The notes beneath the pieces were generated by a model that was not told the origin of the DNA, searched no databases, and saw only the letters and a program-made list of their open reading frames with translations. Of a stretch of 64,000 nt of DNA, positions 55,993 through 64,000 are shown piece after piece. Source of the stretch: Chondrosia reniformis (lineage: Eukaryota > Porifera > Demospongiae > Chondrillida > Chondrillidae); the NCBI GenBank assembly GCA_947172415.1, contig OX359190.1, positions 9,858,001 to 9,922,000 on the forward strand. The letters run 5' to 3'. The position numbers were made by a program, and so were the translations under genes. Position 1 is the first letter of the stretch; each line of letters starts with the position of its first letter.

Positions 55993-58900
55993 AGGTTTCA
56001 GCTTCATATCTTTCCAATTGACAGAGTTACGGCACTAAATGTAGATTAGATTCTGCTATACAAATTTAAAGTATGGTGAAAGATAGGGCAAAAATGAGTG
56101 AACATCAAAATTTGTAAAACTCTTTGGATATGCTTTAAGGATGTCTGTGAATGCTGACAACAAGTTTCAGCTTCACATCTTTCCAATTGACAGAGTTACA
56201 GCACTAAATGTACATTAGATTCTTGTATACAAATTTAATGTATGATGAGAGATAGGGCAAATATATATGAGTGAACATCAAAATTTGTAAAACTCTTTGG
56301 ATATGTTTTACGGATGTCTGTGAATGCTGACAGCAAGTTTCAGCTTCACATCTTTCCAATTGATAGAGTTACAGCACTAAATGTACATTAGATTCTTGCA
56401 TAAAATTTAATGTATGGTGAGAGATAGGGCAAATATGAGTGAACATCAAAATTTGTAAAACTCTTTGGATATGTTTTATGTATGTCTGTGAATGCTAACA
56501 CCAAGTTTCAGCTTCACATCTTTCTAATTGACAGAGTTACAGCACTAAATGTACATTAGATTCTGCTATGCAAATTTAATGTATGGTGAGAGATAGGGCA
56601 AAAATGAGTGAACATCAAAATTTGTAAAACTCTTTGGATATGTTTTATGGATGTCTGTGAATGCTGACAGCAAGTTTCAGCTTCATATCTTTCCAATTGA
56701 CAGAGTTACGGCACTAAATGTACATTAGATTCTGCTATACAAATTTAATGTACGTATGTTGAGAGATAGGGCAAAAATGAGTGAACATCAAAATTTGTAA
56801 AACTCTTTGGATATGCTTTAAGGATGTCTGTGAATGCTGACAACAAGTTTCAGCTTCACATCTTTCCAATTGACAGAGTTACAGCACTAAATGTACATTA
56901 GATTCTTGTATACAAATTTAATGTATGGTGAGAGATAGGGCAAATATGAGTGAACATCAAAATTTGTAAAACTCTTTGGATATGTTTTATGGATGTCTGT
57001 GAATGCTGACAGCAAGTTTCAGCTTCACATCTTTCCAATTGACAGAGTTACAGTACTAAATGTACATTAGATTCTTGCATACAAATTTAATGTATGGTGA
57101 GAGATAGGGCAAATATGAGTGAACATCAAAATTTGTAAAACTCTTTGGATATGTTTTATGGATGTCTGTGAATGCTGACAGCAAGTTTCAGCTTCACATC
57201 TTTCTAATTGACAGAGTTACAGCACTAAATGTACATTAGATTCTTGTATACAAATTTAATGTATGGTGAGAGATAGTGCAAATATGAGTGAACATCAAAA
57301 TTTGTAAAACTCTTTGGATATGTTTTATGGATGTCTGTGAATGCTGACAGCAAGTTTCAGCTTCACATCTTTCCAATTGACAGAGTTACAGCACTAAATG
57401 TACATTAGATTCTTGTATACAAATTTAATGTATGGTGAGAGATAGTGCAAATATGAGTGAACATCAAAATTTGTAAAACTCTTTGGATATGTTTTATGGA
57501 TGTCTGTGAATGCTGACAGCAAGTTTCAGCTTCACATCTTTCCAATTGACAGAGTTACAGCACTAAATGTACATTAGATTCTTGTATACAAATTTAATGT
57601 ATAGTGAGAGATAGGGCAAATATGAGTGAACATCAAAATTTGTAAAACTCTTTGGATATGCTTTATGTATGTCTGTAAATGCTAACACCAAGTTTCAGCT
57701 TCACATCTTTCTAATTGACAGAGTTACAGCACTAAATGTACATTAGATTCTGCTATACAAATTTAATGTATGGTGAGAGATAGGGCAAATATGAGTGAAC
57801 ATTAAAATTTGTAAAACTCTTTGGATATGCTTTATGGATGTCTGTGAATGCTAACACCAAGTTTCAGCTTCACATCTTTCTAATTTACAGAGTTACAGCA
57901 CTAAATGTACATTAGATTCTGCTATACAAATTTAATGTATGGTGAGAGATAAGGCAAATATGAGTGAACATCAAAATTTGTAAAACTCTTTGGATATGTT
58001 TTATGGATGTCTGTGAATGCTGACAGCAAGTTTCAGCTTCACATCTTTCCAATTGACAGAGTTACAGCACTAAATGTACATTAGATTCTTGTATACAAAT
58101 TTAATGTATGGTGAGAGATAGGGCAAAAATGAGTGAACATCAAAATTTGTAAAACTCTTTGGATATGTTTTATGGATGTCTGTGAATGCTGACAGCAAGT
58201 TTCAGCTTCACATCTTTCCAATTGACAGAGTTACGGCACTAAATGTACATTAGATTCTGCTATACAAATTTAATGTACGTATGTTGAGAGATAGGGCAAA
58301 AATGAGTGAACATCAAAATTTGTAAAACTCTTTGGATATGCTTTAAGGATGTCTGTGAATGCTGACAACAAGTTTCAGCTTCACATCTTTCCAATTGACA
58401 GAGTTACAGCACTAAATGTACATTAGATTCTTGTATACAAATTTAATGTATGGTGAGAGATAGGGCAAATATGAGTGAATATCAAAATTTGTAAAACTCT
58501 TTGGATATGTTTTATGGATGTCTGTGAATGCTGACAGCAAGTTTCAGCTTCACATCTTTCCAATTGACAGAGTTACAGCACTAAATGTACATTAGATTCT
58601 TGCATACAAATTTAATGTATGGTGAGAGATAGGGCAAATATGAGTGAACATCAAAATTTGTAAAACTCTTTGGATATGTTTTATGGATGTCTGTGAATGC
58701 TGACAGCAAGTTTCAGCTTCACATCTTTCTAATTGACAGAGTTACAGCACTAAATGTACATTAGATTCTTGCATACAAATTTAATGTATGGTGAGAGATA
58801 GGGCAAATATGAGTGAACATCAAAATTTGTAAAACTCTTTGGATATGTTTTATGGATGTCTGTGAATGCTGACAGCAAGTTTCAGCTTCACATCTTTCTA

Positions 58901-60139
58901 ATTGACAGAGTTACAGCACTAAATGTACATTAGATTCTTGTATACAAATTTAATGTATGGTGAGAGATAGTGCAAATATGAGTGAACATCAAAATTTGTA
59001 AAACTCTTTGGATATGTTTTATGGATGTCTGTGAATGCTGACAGCAAGTTTCAGCTTCACATCTTTCCAATTGACAGAGTTACAGCACTAAATGTACATT
59101 AGATTCTTGTATACAAATTTAATGTATGGTGAGAGATAGTGCAAATATGAGTGAACATCAAAATTTGTAAAACTCTTTGGATATGTTTTATGGATGTCTG
59201 TGAATGCTGACAGCAAGTTTCAGCTTCACATCTTTCCAATTGACAGAGTTACAGCACTAAATGTACATTAGATTCTTGTATACAAATTTAATGTATAGTG
59301 AGAGATAGGGCAAATATGAGTGAACATCAAAATTTGTAAAACTCTTTGGATATGCTTTATGTATGTCTGTAAATGCTAACACCAAGTTTCAGCTTCACAT
59401 CTTTCTAATTGACAGAGTTACAGCACTAAATGTACATTAGATTCTTGTATACAAATTTAATGTATGGTGAGAGATAGGGCAAATATGAGTGAACATTAAA
59501 ATTTGTAAAACTCTTTGGATATGCTTTATGGATGTCTGTGAATGCTAACACCAAGTTTCAGCTTCACATCTTTCTAATTTACAGAGTTACAGCACTAAAT
59601 GTACATTAGATTCTGCTATACAAATTTAATGTATTGTGAGAGATAAGGCAAATATGAGTGAACATCAAAATTTGTAAAACTCTTTGGATATGCTTTAAGG
59701 ATGTCTGTGAATGCTGACAGCAAGTTTCAGCTTCACATCTTTCCAATTGACAGAGTTACAGCACTAAATGTACATTAGATTCTTGTATACAAATTTAATG
59801 TATGGTGAGAGATAGGGCAAATATGAGTGAACATCAAAATTTGTAAAACTCTTTGGATATGTTTTATGGATGTCTGTGAATGCTGACAGCAAGTTTCAGC
59901 TTCACATCTTTCCAATTGACAGAGTTACAGCACTAAATGTACATTAGATTCTTGTATACAAATTTAATGTATGGTGAGAGATAGGGCAAATATGAGTGAA
60001 CATCAAAATTTGTAAAACTCTTTGGATATATTTTATGGATGTCTGTGAATGCTGACAGCAAGTTTCAGCTTCACATCTTTCCAATTGACAGAGTTACAGC
60101 ACTAAATGTAAATTAGATTCTTGTATAGAAATTTATTGT
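55993..60139 (+). repeat. ~169-bp satellite array, segment 2 (about 24 monomers, higher-order structure)
   Basis: Monomers are direct repeats of ~169 bp. Rare variants recur together about 1525 bp apart (for example tacgtatgttgagag at 56751 and 58276), about nine monomers, showing a higher-order unit. Adjacent monomers differ by a few per cent, mainly at gcttt/gtttt, aagg/atgg/atgt and acaacaa/acagcaa positions. Confidence 0.95.
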
Positions 60140-60862
60140 ACGGGAGTTTCGTAATAATATAAATGGCCGACCTAGAGAAGGGAATATTGAAAATACGTTA
60201 CTTTTATATGTATATTTGAATGACGAGAACGCTTTTAAAGATTTTAATACACGTGGATATTCACTCTGTAATACTTGATTGTTTTGAAGTAGTATCTGTC
60301 CATATTATAATATATGGATGTCGTTAAAGTGAAAAATCGCCAATCGACTGCTAAAGAAACTCCAAAGGAAAAAAATTGGACCATACCGAACGCTACCATC
60401 CACGACGCTCAGAGGCCGGGATCGGTGGTAACGCTCTGCCGAGTTGAGCTTTGGGTGTCACTTGCGTGAGAAGAACCAGTTCTTCTCGATATGGCCGACT
60501 CATATGAATCCTAAGATATCAGATGCCAATCCCACATTACGTGGAACCCCCCCGAAATCCGGATTATTGGTGAGCACGTCTCTATGGCACCAACCGATTA
60601 GGAGACAGCTTCAGAGTCTAAGCGCTACCAACCTCTATGGGAACCGCAACCACCATAGAGATGTGTCCAGGTAGGCCTAATATTATAAGGTTTTATCTTC
60701 TATTTAAATAAAGTAATTGCCTATGAAAACGCTTGTGGTTGGCGAATCTTCAATACTTTAGAATAGGGTATTTTTCGATCTGCAGTAACTCGGGTATCCT
60801 TTTTTGAAATTTTACAAAACCAGCAGGATATACTGTATAGCTATATGTGCATACAGCCAAGA
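60140..60862 (+). mobile_element. satellite-embedded block, copy 3
   Basis: It is nearly identical to 55271-55992. Differences I see are cacgtgg for cacatgg, cctaata for cctacta, and accagcagg for actagcagg. Insertion occurs at the same place in the monomer as copy 2, so block and satellite were duplicated together rather than by two insertions. Confidence 0.7.
60376..60681 (+). other. conserved 306-bp core, copy 3
   Basis: This has the same sequence as 55507-55812 apart from one base at the right end (cctaa for cctac). The short frame beginning at 60444 is identical in protein to that at 55575. Confidence 0.55.
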
Positions 60863-63800
60863 GGTTTCAGCTTCATATCTTTCCAATTGACAGAGTTACG
60901 GCACTAAATGTAGATTAGATTCTGCTATACAAATTTAAAGTATGGTGAAAGATAGGGCAAATATGAGTGAACATCAAAATTTGTAAAACTCTTTGGATAT
61001 GTTTTATGGATGTCTGTGAATGCTGACAGCAAGTTTCAGCTTCACATCTTTCCAATTGACAGAGTTACAGCACTAAATGTACATTAGATTCTTGTATACA
61101 AATTTAATGTATGGTGAGAGATAGGGCAAATATGAGTGAACATCAAAATTTGTAAAACTCTTTGGATATATTTTATGTATCTCTGTGAATGCTAACACCA
61201 AGTTTCAGCTTCACATCTTTCCAATTGACAGAGTTACAGCACTAAATGTTCATTAGATTCTTGTATACAAATTTAATGTATGGTGAGAGATAAGGCAAAT
61301 ACGTATGAGTGAACATCAAAATTTGTAAAACTCTTTGGATATGTTTTATGGATGTCTGTGAATGCTGACAGCAAGTTTCAGCTTCACATCTTTCCAATTG
61401 ACAGAGTTACAGCACTAAATGTACATTAGATTCTTGTATACAAATTTAATGTATGGTGAGAGATAGGGCAAATATATATGAGTGAACATAAAAATTTGTA
61501 AAACTCTTTGGATATGTTTTAAGGATGTCTGTGAATGCTGACAGCAAGTTTCAGCTTCACCTCTTTCCAATTGATAGAGTTACAGCACTAAATGTACATT
61601 AGATTCTTGCATAAAATTTAATGTATGGTGAGAGATAGGGCAAATATGAGTGAACATCAAAATTTGTAAAACTCTTTGGATATGTTTTATGTATGTCTGT
61701 GAATGCTAACACCAAGTTTCAGCTTCACATCTTTCTAATTGACAGAGTTACAGCACTAAATGTACATTAGATTCTGCTATACAAATTTAATGTATGGTGA
61801 GAGATAAGGCAAATATGAGTGAACATCAAAATTTGTAAAACTCTTTGGATATGCTTTAAGGATGTCTGTGAATGCTGACAACAAGTTTCAGCTTCACATC
61901 TTTCCAATTGACAGAGTTACAGCACTAAATGTACATTAGATTCTTGTATACAAATTTAATGTATGGTGAGAGATAGGGCAAAAATGAGTGAACATCAAAA
62001 TTTGTAAAACTCTTTGGATATGTTTTATGGATGTCTGTGAATGCTGACAGCAAGTTTCAGCTTCACATCTTTCCAATTGACAGAGTTACAGCACTAAATG
62101 TACATTAGATTCTTGTATACAAATTTAATGTATGGTGAGAGATAAGGCAAATATGAGTGAACATCAAAATTTGTAAAACTCTTTGGATATGCTTTAAGGA
62201 TGTCTGTGAATGCTGACAACAAGTTTCAGCTTCACATCTTTCCAATTGACAGAGTTACAGCACTAAATGTACATTAGATTCTTGTATACAAATTTAATGT
62301 ATGGTGAGAGATAGGGCAAATATGAGTGAATATCAAAATTTGTAAAACTCTTTGGATATGTTTTATGGATGTCTGTGAATGCTGACAGCAAGTTTCAGCT
62401 TCACATCTTTCCAATTGACAGAGTTACAGCACTAAATGTACATTAGATTCTTGTATACAAATTTAATGTATGGTGAGAGATAGGGCAAATATGAGTGAAC
62501 ATCAAAATTTGTAAAACTCTTTGGATATGCTTTATGGATGTCTGTGAATGCTAACACCAAGTTTCAGCTTCACATCTTTCTAATTGACAGAGTTACAGCA
62601 CTAAATGTACATTAGATTCTGCTATACAAATTTAATGTATGGTGAGAGATAAGGCAAATATGAGTGAACATCAAAATTTGTAAAACTCTTTGTATATGCT
62701 TTAAGGATGTCTGTAAATGCTAACACCAAGTTTCAGCTTCACATCTTTCCAATTGACAGAGTTACAGCACTAAATGTACATTAGATTCTTGTATACAAAT
62801 TTAATGTATGGTGAGAGATAGGGCAAATATGAGTGAACATCAAAATTTGTAAAACTCTTTGGATATGCTTTATGGATGTCTGTGAATGCTAACACCAAGT
62901 TTCAGCTTCACATCTTTCTAATTGACAGAGTTACAGCACTAAATGTACATTAGATTCTGCTATACAAATTTAATGTACGTATGGTGAGAGATAAGGCAAA
63001 TATGAGTGAACATCAAAATTTGTAAAACTCTTTGGATATGCTTTAAGGATGTCTGTGAATGCTGACAACAAGTTTCAGCTGCACATCTTTCCAATTGACA
63101 GAGTTACAGCACTAAATGTACATTAGATTCTTGCATACAAATTTAATGTATGGTGAGAGATAGGGCAAATATGAGTGAACATCAAAATTTGTAAAACTCT
63201 TTGGATATGTTTTATGGATGTCTGTGAATGCTGACAGCAAGTTTCAGCTTCACATCTTTCCAATTGACAGAGTTACAGCACTAAATGTACATTAGATTCT
63301 TGTATACAAATTTAATGTATGGTGAGAGATAGGGCAAATATGAGTGAACATCAAAATTTGTAAAACTCTTTGGATATATTTTATGTATGTCTGTGAATGC
63401 TAACACCAAGTTTCAACTTCACATCTTTCCAATTGACAGAGTTACAGCACTAAATGTTCATTAGATTCTGCTATACAAATTTAATGTATGGTGAGAGATA
63501 AGGCAAATACGTATGAGTGAACATCAAAATTTGTAAAACTCTTTGGATATGTTTTATGGATGTCTGTGAATGCTGACAGCAAGTTTCAGCTTCACATCTT
63601 TCCAATTGACAGAGTTACAGCACTAAATGTACATTAGATTCTTGTATACAAATTTAATGTATGGTGAGAGATAGGGCAAATATGAGTGAACATCAAAATT
63701 TGTAAAACTCTTTGGATATGTTTTATGGATGTCTGTGAATGCTGACAGCAAGTTTCAGCTTCACATCTTTCCAATTGACAGAGTTACAGCACTAAATGTA

Positions 63801-64000
63801 CATTAGATTCTTGTATACAAATTTAATGTATGGTGAGAGATAGGGCAAATATGAGTGAACATCAAAATTTGTAAAACTCTTTGGATATGCTTTATGGATG
63901 TCTGTGAATGCTAACACCAAGTTTCAGCTTCACATCTTTCTAATTGACAGAGTTACAGCACTAAATGTACATTAGATTCTGCTATACAAATTTAATGTAT
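60863..64000 (+). repeat. ~169-bp satellite array, segment 3 (about 18 monomers), runs off the window
   Basis: These are direct monomers as in segment 2. The order of variants after the block parallels segment 2 (attagattcttgcataaaat at about 56389 and 61600) but is offset by about two extra monomers, a sign of unequal exchange. No gene is seen. Confidence 0.95.

Noticed and set aside
49000-64000. Ribosomal RNA, spliceosomal RNA or tRNA genes inside the repeat domain
   Set aside because: I looked for 5S, U1, U2 and tRNA box-like sequences and found no convincing match. A covariance-model search was not possible here.

Overview
The window looks like animal nuclear DNA, most likely from a demosponge (an Amphimedon-type genome). 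It is AT-rich. Genes are tightly packed on both strands and split by mostly short GT-AG introns. The gene content is metazoan: AKT, a PPP1R14-type PP1 inhibitor, IFT43, MOCS1, an ankyrin-DHHC palmitoyltransferase, an equilibrative nucleoside transporter and ELOVL elongases. Two complement-control-protein (CCP/sushi) membrane receptors and an intronless membrane kinase also fit a sponge. The phylum is inferred from gene style and was not tested by search. Exons were joined by hand from splice consensus, reading phase and protein homology. Most multi-exon models close with every phase matching.

Layout, left half. (1) 3' part of a proline-rich adaptor-like gene (400-2529, +). (2) PPP1R14-type inhibitor, 109 aa (3144-5041, +). 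(3) Complete 14-exon AKT, 473 aa (5369-12541, +). (4) Intronless membrane-anchored kinase (13252-14433, +). (5) MOCS1 locus (14565-17405, -), with a MOCS1A cistron ending Gly-Gly-stop and a downstream MOCS1B exon. (6) Head-to-head F-box gene like FBXO48 (17524-17943, +). (7) EXPERA/EBP-family protein (18121-19605, -). (8) 12-exon nucleoside transporter (20384-23565, -). (9) Two tandem intronless ELOVL6-type elongases (24039-25918, -). (10) IFT43 (26370-27666, +) with one apparent GC-AG intron.

Layout, right half. (11) A possible acidic-repeat terminal exon (27780-27959, -). (12) ZDHHC17-like gene (29112-33818, -). (13) Signal peptide / cadherin-like / 5 CCP / TM receptor (33955-37466, +). (14) A 1213-aa low-complexity protein with 8-residue repeats (37907-42049, -). 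(15) A second receptor with signal peptide, 6 CCP domains and TM (43245-48974, +). (16) From about 49 kb to the end the window is repetitive. It holds a ~105-bp tandem array, a 10-bp array, and a large ~169-bp satellite organised into 4.87-kb higher-order units. Each unit contains a ~0.72-kb non-satellite block with an extremely conserved 306-bp core.

The single-copy genes are mostly housekeeping: insulin/PI3K signalling, molybdenum cofactor, sterol and fatty-acid metabolism, nucleoside uptake, cilia and palmitoylation. They do not form one pathway. The points most worth a second look are the ancient bicistronic MOCS1 layout, the conserved core inside the satellite, and the pair of CCP receptors flanking a repeat-rich low-complexity gene.
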